Below are positions 51,390 through 59,511 of a DNA stretch of 64,000 nt, in pieces. Source of the DNA: Saccharopolyspora gregorii (GTDB taxonomy: Bacteria > Actinomycetota > Actinomycetes > Mycobacteriales > Pseudonocardiaceae); contig NZ_CP059556.1 in assembly GCF_024734405.1 (NCBI RefSeq), positions 5,642,001-5,706,000 on the forward strand, written 5' to 3'. How positions within the stretch are numbered: the stretch's first letter is position 1; every line of letters begins with the position of its first letter. Position numbers and translations under genes: made by a program. Under the pieces are notes generated by a model. That model did no database searches and was not told where the DNA came from. It was given only the letters and a program-made list of their open reading frames with translations.

Positions 51390-51932
51390 ATGGTGCGAGG
51401 ACGGGCTGCGACGAGCGTTCGGGTGCCTGCTGAGCTGGCGGAACGACGCGGAGCGCTGCCGCGGTGCTGTTCCAGGCACGGCCGGGAATCAGTGCGCGCG
51501 GTCGACTTCGCGCTGCAATCACGAGCGGAACCCGGCAGCGGCCGGTTGATGAGCGCCAACCCGCTCGGGATGGCGGGCAGGCTCGGTGAACGAGCTCAGC
51601 GGGTGCGGATCACCCGGGTGCGCGGTTGGCCGTTGTGCCGGGCGTGCGCGTGGCGGCGGACCACCGGCTTGGTGCTGGCGAACGCGATGTTCTGGGGCGG
51701 GCTGGCCGCGATCGCCGGTGCACTGGTGGTGCGGGTGAGCGCCGGTGCGCAGAGCTCCGCGCTGGGCGCGCTGCTGCTGGTCGGGTTCTTCGCCGCCCTC
51801 GCTTCGGTGCTGCCGTTCGCGTTCGGGTCGTTGGCGCGGGTCAGCGGGGCTCGCACGTCGGAGGACGGTGCAGAGGTCGTGGTCGACGATCCGCACCCGG
51901 AGTTCGCCGCGGCGCTCCGCGACGCGCGGTGA
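51390..51932 (+). CDS. Hypothetical two-segment membrane protein
   Basis: A 180-residue protein. The N-terminal part has paired cysteines in LPRCCSRHG and WPLCRACAWRR, a possible zinc site, followed by two hydrophobic segments (GLVLANAMFWGGLAAIAG and SSALGALLLVGFFAALAS). The last 46 codons fall inside direct-repeat copy A and recur at 53028. ATG 51390 is chosen. Family not recognised. Confidence 0.6.
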   Translation: MVRGRAATSVRVPAELAERRGALPRCCSRHGRESVRAVDFALQSRAEPGSGRLMSANPLGMAGRLGERAQRVRITRVRGWPLCRACAWRRTTGLVLANAMFWGGLAAIAGALVVRVSAGAQSSALGALLLVGFFAALASVLPFAFGSLARVSGARTSEDGAEVVVDDPHPEFAAALRDAR

Positions 51933-52067
51933 GGTCAGATCCCGGCGAGCTCGCGGGCGCGGCGCAGCACGTCGCGCAGCATCTCCGGAGTGAGCGTTCC
52001 GGTGAAGGTGTTCTGCTGGCTCACGTGGTAGCAGCCCAGCAGGTTCAGATCCGCGCCGCCGTCCCGC
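51794..52067 (+). repeat. 274-bp direct repeat, copy A
   Basis: Identical to 53028-53301 except for one visible base (C at 51820, T at 53054); the copies are 1234 bp apart. It holds the 3' end of the membrane-protein gene and, on the other strand, the last 44 codons of a uracil-DNA glycosylase gene. The right end at 52067 abuts the vapB fragment exactly. Confidence 0.95.
51935..52067 (-). pseudogene. 3' fragment of uracil-DNA glycosylase gene
   Basis: Within copy A, this stretch encodes the same last 44 residues ([19 protein letters not shown] onwards) and stop as the intact gene ending at 53169. It has no start and runs upstream into vapB-derived sequence. Confidence 0.9.
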
Positions 52068-52268
52068 CACCTTGCGCGCCCGACCCGACGACCGGATCTC
52101 CCCGGACGCCGCGGGGTGCACGACGTCCACGCCCCCTGGTGGCATCCCCGCCGACCGGTACCGCCCCACCAGCTCCGCCAACCGATCCGCGAACTCGGGC
52201 AACCGCCGCCCTTCGAGATCGGGCGGCGCCGCGCCACCTCGTCCCTCTCGCTCCGCTCGCATACTCAC
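52068..52268 (-). pseudogene. 5' fragment of a vapB-like antitoxin gene
   Basis: The 158 bases at 52068-52225 match 49511-49668 with no difference that I can see. The sequence before it on the coding strand (to 52268) encodes a diverged but alignable N-terminus, and a 17-base block (CTACCGGCGGTGGCAAC) recurs upstream of both. The DNA-binding half is lost at 52067/52068, where copy A begins. Confidence 0.88.
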
Positions 52269-52347
52269 ATGCTACCGGCGGTGGCAACATCCGATCCACC
52301 CGAAGAACACTCGATCACCCCGTCGAGTGCCCCCGCAGACGGCGAAC

Positions 52348-52364
52348 GCATGTATATTGCATGC
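52348..52364. promoter_or_regulatory. Operator-like palindrome over a -10 box
   Basis: GCATG-tatattg-CATGC surrounds TATATT (52353-52358), a good -10. With that box, transcription would start near 52365-52367, at the antitoxin ATG, so the mRNA would be leaderless. The palindrome suits autorepression by the antitoxin. Confidence 0.55.
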
Positions 52365-52366
52365 AC

Positions 52367-52624
52367 ATGGTGGCCTTGCAGATTCGCGACGTACCCGAGG
52401 ACGTGCGTGACACGTTGGTCGACAGAGCGCGCGCACAGGGGCAGTCCCTGCAGGCGTACCTGTTGTCGCTGGTCGAAGCCGAGGCGCGCCGTTCGGAGAA
52501 TCGAGCCGTCCTCTCCCGCTTCTCCGGCCGGTCGGACGGGAGCAGGGTCGCAGCGGGCGATACCGCCGATGAACTCCGCGGCATGCGCGACGAGCGCGGG
52601 CTCGACGAGAACGGCGGCGGTTAG
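52367..52624 (+). CDS. vapB: FitA-like antitoxin, pair 2
   Basis: An 85-residue antitoxin. The N-terminal ribbon-helix-helix (VALQIRDVPEDVRDTLVDRA, then GQSLQAYLLSLVE) binds DNA; the polar tail holds the toxin. ATG 52367 is preferred because no ribosome-binding site precedes it and a -10 box lies eight bases upstream; ATG 52361 is the alternative. Its TAG shares one base with the toxin GTG. Confidence 0.88.
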   Translation: MVALQIRDVPEDVRDTLVDRARAQGQSLQAYLLSLVEAEARRSENRAVLSRFSGRSDGSRVAAGDTADELRGMRDERGLDENGGG

Positions 52625-53025
52625 TGCTGGTCGTGGACGCATCGGCGCTGGCCGATGCCCTGCTCGACGACGGTCCAGCAGGACGTCGGGCTCGGGAAGC
52701 ACTGGCCACCGACGACCACTGGGCGGCGCCTTCGCACCTCCCCGTTGAGGTCATGTCCGTGATCCGCGGTCGGCTGCTGGGCCAGAAGATCACCCTCGAA
52801 CGTGCTGAAGACGCCATGACCGCTTTGGTCGACATGGCGGTGGACGAGGTCGGCCCCGCGCGGATCCTCCCCCGCATGTGGGAGCTGCGCGGCAACATCA
52901 CCGCGTACGACGCCGCATACGTCGCGGCCGCAGAGCTGCTGGGGTGCCCGCTGCTGACTGGAGATCGCAGGCTGTCCCGCGCTCGTGGTGTCCGTTGCGA
53001 GATCCGGACGATCGTCGACGCCTAG
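52624..53025 (+). CDS. vapC: VapC-like PIN-domain toxin, pair 2
   Basis: A 133-residue PIN ribonuclease with all four acidic sites: VVDASALAD, LPVEVMSV, YDAAYVAAAE and GDRRLSRA. GTG 52624 overlaps the antitoxin stop by one base. The gene is complete, and its stop is only two bases before repeat copy B, so the cassette ends exactly with the toxin. RNA target unknown. Confidence 0.9.
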   Translation: MLVVDASALADALLDDGPAGRRAREALATDDHWAAPSHLPVEVMSVIRGRLLGQKITLERAEDAMTALVDMAVDEVGPARILPRMWELRGNITAYDAAYVAAAELLGCPLLTGDRRLSRARGVRCEIRTIVDA

Positions 53026-53027
53026 TT

Positions 53028-53166
53028 CGCCCTCGCTTCGGTGCTGCCGTTCGTGTTCGGGTCGTTGGCGCGGGTCAGCGGGGCTCGCACGTCGGAGGAC
53101 GGTGCAGAGGTCGTGGTCGACGATCCGCACCCGGAGTTCGCCGCGGCGCTCCGCGACGCGCGGTGA
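53028..53166 (+). pseudogene. 3' fragment of the two-segment membrane-protein gene
   Basis: This encodes the last 45 residues (ALASVLPFVFGSLARVSG onwards) and stop of the gene at 51390-51932, with one substitution. No start precedes it. Confidence 0.88.
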
Positions 53167-53301
53167 GGTCAGATCCCGGCGAGCTCGCGGGCGCGGCGCA
53201 GCACGTCGCGCAGCATCTCCGGAGTGAGCGTTCCGGTGAAGGTGTTCTGCTGGCTCACGTGGTAGCAGCCCAGCAGGTTCAGATCCGCGCCGCCGTCCCG
53301 C
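53028..53301 (+). repeat. 274-bp direct repeat, copy B
   Basis: Second copy of 51794-52067. It begins two bases after the toxin stop and runs into the intact uracil-DNA glycosylase gene. Confidence 0.95.
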
Positions 53302-53927
53302 GCCGGTAGCACCGCCTCCGCGCCATGACCGAACTTCGGGCGCGGCGACGGGACCGCCCAAGCCGCGTCGTGCAGCACCGGCAGCACCGCCTGCCAGCCG
53401 AAACCACCCAGCACCAGCACCACCCGCACCGTGTCCCGCAGCAGCACCAGTTCGCGGGCCAGCCACGGCCGGCAGGTGTCCCGCTCGGCCGGGGTCGGCT
53501 TGTTCGCGGGCGGGGCGCACCGCACCGGCGAGGTGATCCGGGTGCGGTGCAGCACCAGGCCGTCGCCGAGCCCGTGCGCGTGCGGCTGCGACGCCAGCCC
53601 CACGTCGTGCATCGCCCGGTAGAGCACGTCCCCGGACCGGTCACCGGTGAACATCCGGCCGGTCCGGTTCGCGCCGTGCGCCGCCGGTGCGAGGCCGACG
53701 ACCGCGATCGCCGCGTCCGGCGGGCCGAACCCGGGCACCGGGCGCCCCCAGTAGGTCTGGTCGCGGAACGCCGCCCGCTTCTCCCGCGCCACCTGCTCCC
53801 GCCACTCCACCAACCGGGGGCACGCGGTGCAGCGCGCGATCCGCTCGTCCAGCACGCCCAGTTCGCGGGCGCCGCGGGCCGCTGCGGCGGGATCGGTGAC
53901 GGGGTCGTCGACCAGCTCGGAGATCAC
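53169..53927 (-). CDS. Uracil-DNA glycosylase, type 5 (UDGb)
   Basis: A 252-residue iron-sulfur glycosylase that removes uracil from DNA. Cluster cysteines are seen in CTACPRL, SPVRCAPP and RDTCRPW. The active-site region GLAPAAHGANRTGRMFTGD matches type 5, as in mycobacterial Rv1259. GTG 53927 is used; an ATG at 53987 would overlap the start of the next gene by two bases. Its last 133 bases lie in repeat copy B, and the same tail is found as a fragment in copy A. Confidence 0.9.
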   Translation of the reverse strand: MISELVDDPVTDPAAAARGARELGVLDERIARCTACPRLVEWREQVAREKRAAFRDQTYWGRPVPGFGPPDAAIAVVGLAPAAHGANRTGRMFTGDRSGDVLYRAMHDVGLASQPHAHGLGDGLVLHRTRITSPVRCAPPANKPTPAERDTCRPWLARELVLLRDTVRVVLVLGGFGWQAVLPVLHDAAWAVPSPRPKFGHGAEAVLPARDGGADLNLLGCYHVSQQNTFTGTLTPEMLRDVLRRARELAGI

Positions 53928-53985
53928 GCCTCCACGGTCGCAGAAACCTCGCCGTCCCGCGGGTTCCGGCACGTAGAGTTCGGTC

Positions 53986-55458
53986 ATGGCAGCCACCGAA
54001 ACGAGCACCGGCGAAACCGGGCAGGAAACGACGACGGCCCCGGCCGAACCGACCGACGACCTGGTCAGCACGCACCACACGATCACCGCGGCGGGCGGTG
54101 AGCTGTCCTACACCGCGACCACCGGCCGCATCGTGCTGCGCGAGGAGGTCACCACCGACGGCAAGTTCGACGGGCTGAAGGCGAAGGCCGAGGTGCACCT
54201 GACCTCGTACGTCGTCGACAGCGCCGAACCGCGCCCGGTGACGTTCGCCTTCAACGGCGGTCCCGGTTCGGCCAGCGTGTGGCTGCACCTGGGGGTGCTG
54301 GGGCCGCGCCGCGTGCTGTCCGGGGACACCGGATCGCTCGCCGCTCCGCCCTACGGGCTCGCCGACAACCCGGAGACCTTGCTGGCCGAGAGCGACCTGG
54401 TGTTCATCGACCCGGTCTCCACCGGGTACTCGCGGGCCGTCAACGGCGGCGAGCCCGCGGACTTCCACGGCTACCAGCGGGACATCGAGTCCGTCGGCGA
54501 GGTCATCCGGCTGTGGACCTCGCGGAACGGGCGCTGGATGTCGCCGAAGTACCTGGCCGGCGAGTCCTACGGCACGCTGCGCGCAGCGGCGCTGGCCGAG
54601 CATCTCCAGGACAAGCACGGGCTGTACCTGAACGGGCTGCTGCTGATCTCGTCGGTGCTGGACATGGGCACCATCCGGTTCACCGAGGGCAACGACCTGC
54701 CGCACGTGCTGTACCTGCCGACGTACGCGGCGATCGCGCACCACCACGGCAAGCACGGCGACCGGCCGCTGCCCGAGGTGCTGGAGGAGGCGGAGAAGTT
54801 CGCCTCCGGCGACTACGCGTGGGCGCTGTCCCGCGGCGCGCGGCTGCCCGCGTTCGAGCGCGCCGACGTCATCCGCCGCACCGCCGAGCTCACCGGCCTG
54901 TCCGAGGACTACGTGGACCGGGCGAACCTGCGCATCGAGCACCTGCGGTTCTTCACCGAGCTGCTGCGCTCCGAACGCCGCACCGTGGGCCGGATGGACG
55001 GGCGCTTCGTCGGCTGGGAGCCGGACGCCGCGGGCGAGCGGATGACCGACGACCCGAGCGTCTCCGGAATCATCGGCGCCTATTCCGCGGCCATCAACCA
55101 CTACCTGCGCCAGGAACTCGACTACGCCAACGACCTGCCGTACGCGCTGCTGAGCAATCGGGTGCAGCCGTGGTCGTACAAGGAGTTCGAGGGTTCCTCG
55201 GTTTCGGTGGTGGACAAGTTGGGTGCCGCGATGCGCACCAATCCGCACCTGCGGGTGCACGTCGCCGCCGGGTACACCGATGGCGCCACACCGTATTACG
55301 CGGCGGAGCACGTGCTGGCCCGGCTGCCCATTCCCGAAGAGCTGCGCAGCAACATCGAGGTCCGCTACTACCCGGCGGGCCACATGATGTACGTGCACGA
55401 GCCGTCCCGGGTCCAGCAGTCCGCTGACCTGGCCGAATTCATCCGCCAGGGCGGCTAG
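53986..55458 (+). CDS. S10-family serine carboxypeptidase-like protein
   Basis: A 490-residue alpha/beta-hydrolase of the serine carboxypeptidase group. The catalytic residues fit: S194 in GESYGTLRAA, D432 in GYTDGATPYY and H466 in PAGHMMYVHE, with an oxyanion region FNGGPGSASVW. No signal peptide is seen, so it may act inside the cell. ATG 53986 is the start. It is divergent from the glycosylase gene. Substrate unknown. Confidence 0.9.
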   Translation: MAATETSTGETGQETTTAPAEPTDDLVSTHHTITAAGGELSYTATTGRIVLREEVTTDGKFDGLKAKAEVHLTSYVVDSAEPRPVTFAFNGGPGSASVWLHLGVLGPRRVLSGDTGSLAAPPYGLADNPETLLAESDLVFIDPVSTGYSRAVNGGEPADFHGYQRDIESVGEVIRLWTSRNGRWMSPKYLAGESYGTLRAAALAEHLQDKHGLYLNGLLLISSVLDMGTIRFTEGNDLPHVLYLPTYAAIAHHHGKHGDRPLPEVLEEAEKFASGDYAWALSRGARLPAFERADVIRRTAELTGLSEDYVDRANLRIEHLRFFTELLRSERRTVGRMDGRFVGWEPDAAGERMTDDPSVSGIIGAYSAAINHYLRQELDYANDLPYALLSNRVQPWSYKEFEGSSVSVVDKLGAAMRTNPHLRVHVAAGYTDGATPYYAAEHVLARLPIPEELRSNIEVRYYPAGHMMYVHEPSRVQQSADLAEFIRQGG

Positions 55459-55684
55459 CGGCAGCCCCGGGGTCCGCGGCACGCACCGCCGCGGACCCCG
55501 GTGCGCGCGCATTCCAGGAATGGCTGATCACCGTGCGTTCGGAATCGGTGACGAATTGCAGCCGGACGTTTCGGTTGTGCATTCCCCCGATTCTGGCGAG
55601 AACCGGTCAGCGCACCTGCGGTTCTGCACTTCGACCGCGGAACGGGCATGGTCAACTTCCGTTCCTTGTTGCAACATCAAAGGC

Positions 55685-56509
55685 ATGGGCGCCAACGAGT
55701 ACGACCTGTTCCGGAACATGCCCTCGGTGCCCGACACCGATCGCCCGAACTCGGCCCGCATGTACGACTACTACCTCGGCGGCTCCGCGCACTTCGCGAT
55801 CGACCGCAAGGCGGCCGACGACGCGCTGGAGGTGCTGCCGCAGTCCGCGGTGTACGCGCGGGCGAACCGGGCGTTCCTCGGGCGGGTGGTGCGCTTCCTG
55901 CTCTCGGAGGGCGTCGACCAGTTCCTCGACCTGGGTTCCGGCATCCCCACCGTGGGCAACGTGCACGAGATCGCGCACCGCATCGATCCGTCGACGCGGG
56001 TCGCCTACGTCGACCACGAGCCGGTGGCGGTGGCGCACGCCCAGCGGATGCTCACCGGGCAGTCCAACGTGACGATCACCCAGGCCGACGTGCGGGATCC
56101 GCAGAGCGTGCTCACCGCGCCCGGGGTGGCCGGGATGCTCGACTTCTCCCGGCCGATCGCGGTGCTGGCCATCGCGATCCTGCCGTTCGTGCCGGACGAC
56201 GAGGAGGTGCACCGGCTCGTCGCCAGCTACCGGGAGGCGAGCGCTCCGGGCAGCTGGCTCGCGATCTCGCACATCTCGCAGGTGTCCGCCACCGACGAGC
56301 AGGTGCGGGTGGCGCACGAGGTGATGGCGCGGACGCCGACCCCGGTGCTGTGGCGCGACCGGGACAGCGTGCTGAGCCTGTTCGACGGGTACGTCCTGGC
56401 CGATCCGGGGCTGGTGCTCTCGCCGCTGTGGCGCCCCGATTCGCAGATCAGCTTCGGCGAGGCGGGGCAGGCGAACGCCTACGGCGGGGTGGGCCGGCTC
56501 GACGCGTGA
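55685..56509 (+). CDS. SAM-dependent methyltransferase (PF04672-type)
   Basis: A 274-residue Rossmann methyltransferase of the actinomycete PF04672 (DUF574) group. The N-terminal ARMYDYYLGGSAHFAIDR is the family mark and DLGSGIPTVGNVHEIA binds SAM. These genes are abundant in actinomycetes, and substrates are unknown. ATG 55685 is chosen; the frame is open upstream with no support. Confidence 0.88.
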   Translation: MGANEYDLFRNMPSVPDTDRPNSARMYDYYLGGSAHFAIDRKAADDALEVLPQSAVYARANRAFLGRVVRFLLSEGVDQFLDLGSGIPTVGNVHEIAHRIDPSTRVAYVDHEPVAVAHAQRMLTGQSNVTITQADVRDPQSVLTAPGVAGMLDFSRPIAVLAIAILPFVPDDEEVHRLVASYREASAPGSWLAISHISQVSATDEQVRVAHEVMARTPTPVLWRDRDSVLSLFDGYVLADPGLVLSPLWRPDSQISFGEAGQANAYGGVGRLDA

Positions 56510-56511
56510 GC

Positions 56512-56543
56512 GCGCGCCCCGCCCTGAGCCGGGCGGGGCGCGC
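56512..56543. terminator. Bidirectional terminator
   Basis: A perfect 13-bp stem (GCGCGCCCCGCCC/GGGCGGGGCGCGC) with a six-base loop, between the methyltransferase (+) and the end of the peptide-import operon (-). Confidence 0.85.
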
Positions 56544-56551
56544 TCGCGCGA

Positions 56552-57553
56552 TCAAGCGACGACGTGCGGCCGTTCCTCCGCGAAGTGGCAGGCCGCCGGG
56601 TGTTCGCCCAGCCGCACCTCCAGCTCCGGCGCGCTCTCCGCGCAGATGTCCTGCGCCTTCCAGCACCGGGTGCGGAAGCGGCAGCCCGACGGCGGGTTCG
56701 CCGGGCTCGGCACGTCCCCGGTCAGCCGGATGACCTCGCGCTTGCCGCGCAACGTCGGGTCCGGCACCGGAACCGAGGACAGCAGCGCCTGCGTGTACGG
56801 GTGCTGCGGGTGCTCGTAGATCTGCTCGTCGGTGCCGATCTCCACCATCTTGCCCAGGTACATCACGCCGACCCGGTCCGACAGGTGCCGCACCACGCCC
56901 AGGTCGTGGGCGATGAACACGTACGAGAGGCCGAACTCCTGCTGCAGCTCGCCCAGCAGGTTCATCACCTGCGCCTGGATCGACACGTCCAGCGCCGACA
57001 CCGGCTCGTCGCAGACGATCACCTTCGGACGCAGCGCCAGCGCCCGCGCGATGCCGATGCGCTGCCGCTGGCCGCCGGAGAACTGGTGCGGGTAGCGCTG
57101 CAGGTGCTCGGGGTTGAGCCCCACCACCTCCAGCAGTTCCTGCACCTTGCGCTGCCGGTCGCCCTTCGGCGCCACCTCGGGGTGGATCTCGAAGGGTTCT
57201 CCGATGATGTCGCCGACGGTGCGGCGCGGGTTCAGCGACGTGTACGGGTCCTGCAGCACGATCTGCATGTCGCGGCGCAGCTTGCGCAGCTCGGCGCCGC
57301 GCATCTTGAACATGTCGCGGCCTTCGAAGGTGGCGGAGCCGCTGGTCGGCATTTCCAGCCGCATCAGCACTTGCGCCAGCGTGGACTTCCCGCAGCCGGA
57401 TTCACCGACGATGCCTAGCGTCTCGCCCTTGTTCAGGTCGAACGAGACGCCGTCCACGGCGCGCACCTGCCCGACGGTGCGCTGGAAGACGATGCCGCGG
57501 TTGATCGGGAAGTGCTTGACCAGGTCCCGCACTTCGAGGATCGGCTCACTCAC
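56552..57553 (-). CDS. dppF: Dipeptide/oligopeptide ABC transporter ATPase (F)
   Basis: A 333-residue cytoplasmic ATPase of a peptide importer. Walker A GESGCGKSTLAQ, signature FSGGQRQRIGIA and Walker B KVIVCDEPVSALD are intact. The C-terminal oligopeptide-transport extension has the four-cysteine-type GCRFRTRCWKAQDIC. GTG 57553 overlaps the stop of the D subunit gene by eight bases. It is the last gene of the five-gene operon. Confidence 0.94.
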   Translation of the reverse strand: MSEPILEVRDLVKHFPINRGIVFQRTVGQVRAVDGVSFDLNKGETLGIVGESGCGKSTLAQVLMRLEMPTSGSATFEGRDMFKMRGAELRKLRRDMQIVLQDPYTSLNPRRTVGDIIGEPFEIHPEVAPKGDRQRKVQELLEVVGLNPEHLQRYPHQFSGGQRQRIGIARALALRPKVIVCDEPVSALDVSIQAQVMNLLGELQQEFGLSYVFIAHDLGVVRHLSDRVGVMYLGKMVEIGTDEQIYEHPQHPYTQALLSSVPVPDPTLRGKREVIRLTGDVPSPANPPSGCRFRTRCWKAQDICAESAPELEVRLGEHPAACHFAEERPHVVA

Positions 57554-58550
57554 TGGTCATCAGCTCCTCGGCGAAGTGGCAGGCGCTGGTCCGGCCGCCC
57601 CCGAGCAGGTGCTGCTCGGGAACCTGCTCCTGGCAGCGGTCCTGGGCGCGCGGGCAGCGCGGGTGGAACGGGCAGCCGCTGGGAATCTTCATCAGGTTCG
57701 GCGGCAGGCCCTTGATCGTGTCCAGGTCCTGGCCCTTCAGGTCCAGGCGCGGGATCGACCGCATCAACCCCTCGGTGTAGGGGTGCCCGGGCTGCGCGTA
57801 GAGGCTGTAGGCGTCGGCGGCCTCGACGATGCGGCCCGCGTACATCACCACGATCCGGTCCGCGACCTCCGCGACCACGCCGAGGTCGTGGGTGATGAGG
57901 ATCAGGCCCATCCCCCGCTCGCGGCGCAGCTCGTCGAGCAGGTCCATGATCTGGGCCTGCACCGTCACGTCCAGCGCGGTGGTCGGTTCGTCGGCGATGA
58001 GCAGCTTCGGGTCCAGCGCCAGCGACATCGCGATCATCGCCCGCTGCCGCATGCCGCCGGAGAACTGGTGCGGGTACTCCTTCACGCGCTGCTTCGCGTT
58101 CGGGATCTTCACCATGTCCAGCAGTTCCACGGCGCGAGCGGTGGCGTCCTTGCGGGACATGCCGCGCCGCAGCCGCAGCTGCTCGGCGATCTGGAAGCCG
58201 ACGGTGAACACCGGGTTCAGCGCCGACAGCGCGTCCTGGAAGATCATCGCCATCGAGTCGCCGCGCAGCTCGCGCCGACGGGCGTCGGTGGCGGTGAGCA
58301 GGTCCTCGCCGTCGTAGCGGATGGCGCCGCCGGTGATGAAGCCCGGCGGGGTGTCCAGGATGCCCATCACGGTCTGGGCGGTGACGCTCTTGCCGGAGCC
58401 GGATTCGCCCAGCACGGCCAGCGTCTCGCCGGGGTCGACGTGGTAGCTGACGCCGTTGAGCACCTTCGCGACGCCGTCGCGGGTGCGGAACTCCACGTGC
58501 AGGTCCTCGACGTCGAGCAGCCGCCCTGCCTTCTCGTCCTTGTCGGACAC
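57546..58550 (-). CDS. dppD: Dipeptide/oligopeptide ABC transporter ATPase (D)
   Basis: A 334-residue ATPase paired with the F subunit. Walker A GESGSGKSVTAQ, signature FSGGMRQRAMIA and Walker B KLLIADEPTTALD are present, with a cysteine-rich C-terminal GCPFHPRCPRAQDRC. GTG 58550 has AGGAGG six bases upstream; the longer reading from 58601 is not needed. It follows the C subunit by ten bases. Confidence 0.94.
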   Translation of the reverse strand: MSDKDEKAGRLLDVEDLHVEFRTRDGVAKVLNGVSYHVDPGETLAVLGESGSGKSVTAQTVMGILDTPPGFITGGAIRYDGEDLLTATDARRRELRGDSMAMIFQDALSALNPVFTVGFQIAEQLRLRRGMSRKDATARAVELLDMVKIPNAKQRVKEYPHQFSGGMRQRAMIAMSLALDPKLLIADEPTTALDVTVQAQIMDLLDELRRERGMGLILITHDLGVVAEVADRIVVMYAGRIVEAADAYSLYAQPGHPYTEGLMRSIPRLDLKGQDLDTIKGLPPNLMKIPSGCPFHPRCPRAQDRCQEQVPEQHLLGGGRTSACHFAEELMTSE

Positions 58551-58560
58551 AGCGGTCCTC

Positions 58561-59511
58561 CTACTTCTGCTTCGGGTCGAGCGCGTCGCGGACAGCGTCA
58601 CCGAGCATCACGAACGCCAGCACGGTGACCACCAGGAACCCGGCGGGGAACAGCAGCAGGTGCGGGGCGGTCTCGATGTAGTCGCGGGAGTCCGCGATCA
58701 TCACGCCCCAGGACACCACCGGGTACTTCAGCCCGAGGCCCAGGTAGGACAGCGTGGCCTCGGCGCCGATGAACCCGCCGAGCGCGATCGTGGCGTACAC
58801 CAGCACCGGCGCGAGGCAGTTCGGCAGCATGTGCCGCAGGATGATCCGCGACGGCTTCGCCCCCAGGGCGCGCGCCGCCTTCACGTAGTCCTGCTGCTTC
58901 GCCGAGATCGCCGCGGACCGCATGATGCGCATCGCGATCGGCCAGGACAGCGCCGCGATCGATCCCACCACCTGCAGGATCACCCGGGTTCCGCTGGGGA
59001 TGTCACCGGGCTGGTTGAAGGTGGTCAGGATGACGATGGCGCCGAGCACGAACGGCAGGCCGAGGAAGATCTCGGAGAACCGGGACAGCAGGTTGTCCAG
59101 CCAGCCGCCGTAGTAGCCGCCGATGATGCCGACGACGGAGCCGATCAGCACCGTGCCCAGCGTCGCGAGCACGCCGACCGCGATGGACGCGCGGGCGCCG
59201 TAGACGGCGCGCGCGTAGATGTCCCGCCCCTGCACGTCGTAGCCGAACCAGGCGTCCGCGGACGGGCCCTGCCGCGCGTTGGTCAGGATCGCGTTGTTCG
59301 GGTCGGCGGAGGTGAACAGCTGCGGGAAGGCGACCATCAGCAGCAGCACGAAGATGATCGCCGAGGAGATCAGGAACAGCGGCCTGCGGCGCAGGTCCCG
59401 CCAGGCGTCGGCCCACAGGCCGCGCGGCTTCTCGGGCTTGATCTCGTGGGCCGCCATCGGGTCGGTCCCGGATTGCGTGGTGGTGACGACAGTGGCAGTC
59501 GGTTCAGTCAT
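58561..59511 (-). CDS. dppC: Peptide ABC transporter permease (C)
   Basis: A 316-residue membrane permease with a cytoplasmic N-terminus of about 45 residues and six membrane segments. The ATPase-docking EAA-like loop is AARALGAKPSRIILRHML. ATG 59511 overlaps the B subunit stop by eight bases. Confidence 0.93.
   Translation of the reverse strand: MTEPTATVVTTTQSGTDPMAAHEIKPEKPRGLWADAWRDLRRRPLFLISSAIIFVLLLMVAFPQLFTSADPNNAILTNARQGPSADAWFGYDVQGRDIYARAVYGARASIAVGVLATLGTVLIGSVVGIIGGYYGGWLDNLLSRFSEIFLGLPFVLGAIVILTTFNQPGDIPSGTRVILQVVGSIAALSWPIAMRIMRSAAISAKQQDYVKAARALGAKPSRIILRHMLPNCLAPVLVYATIALGGFIGAEATLSYLGLGLKYPVVSWGVMIADSRDYIETAPHLLLFPAGFLVVTVLAFVMLGDAVRDALDPKQK

Noticed and set aside
51794-53301. 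Insertion sequence or prophage
   Set aside because: No transposase, integrase or terminal inverted repeats; the flanking repeats are made of neighbour-gene sequence.
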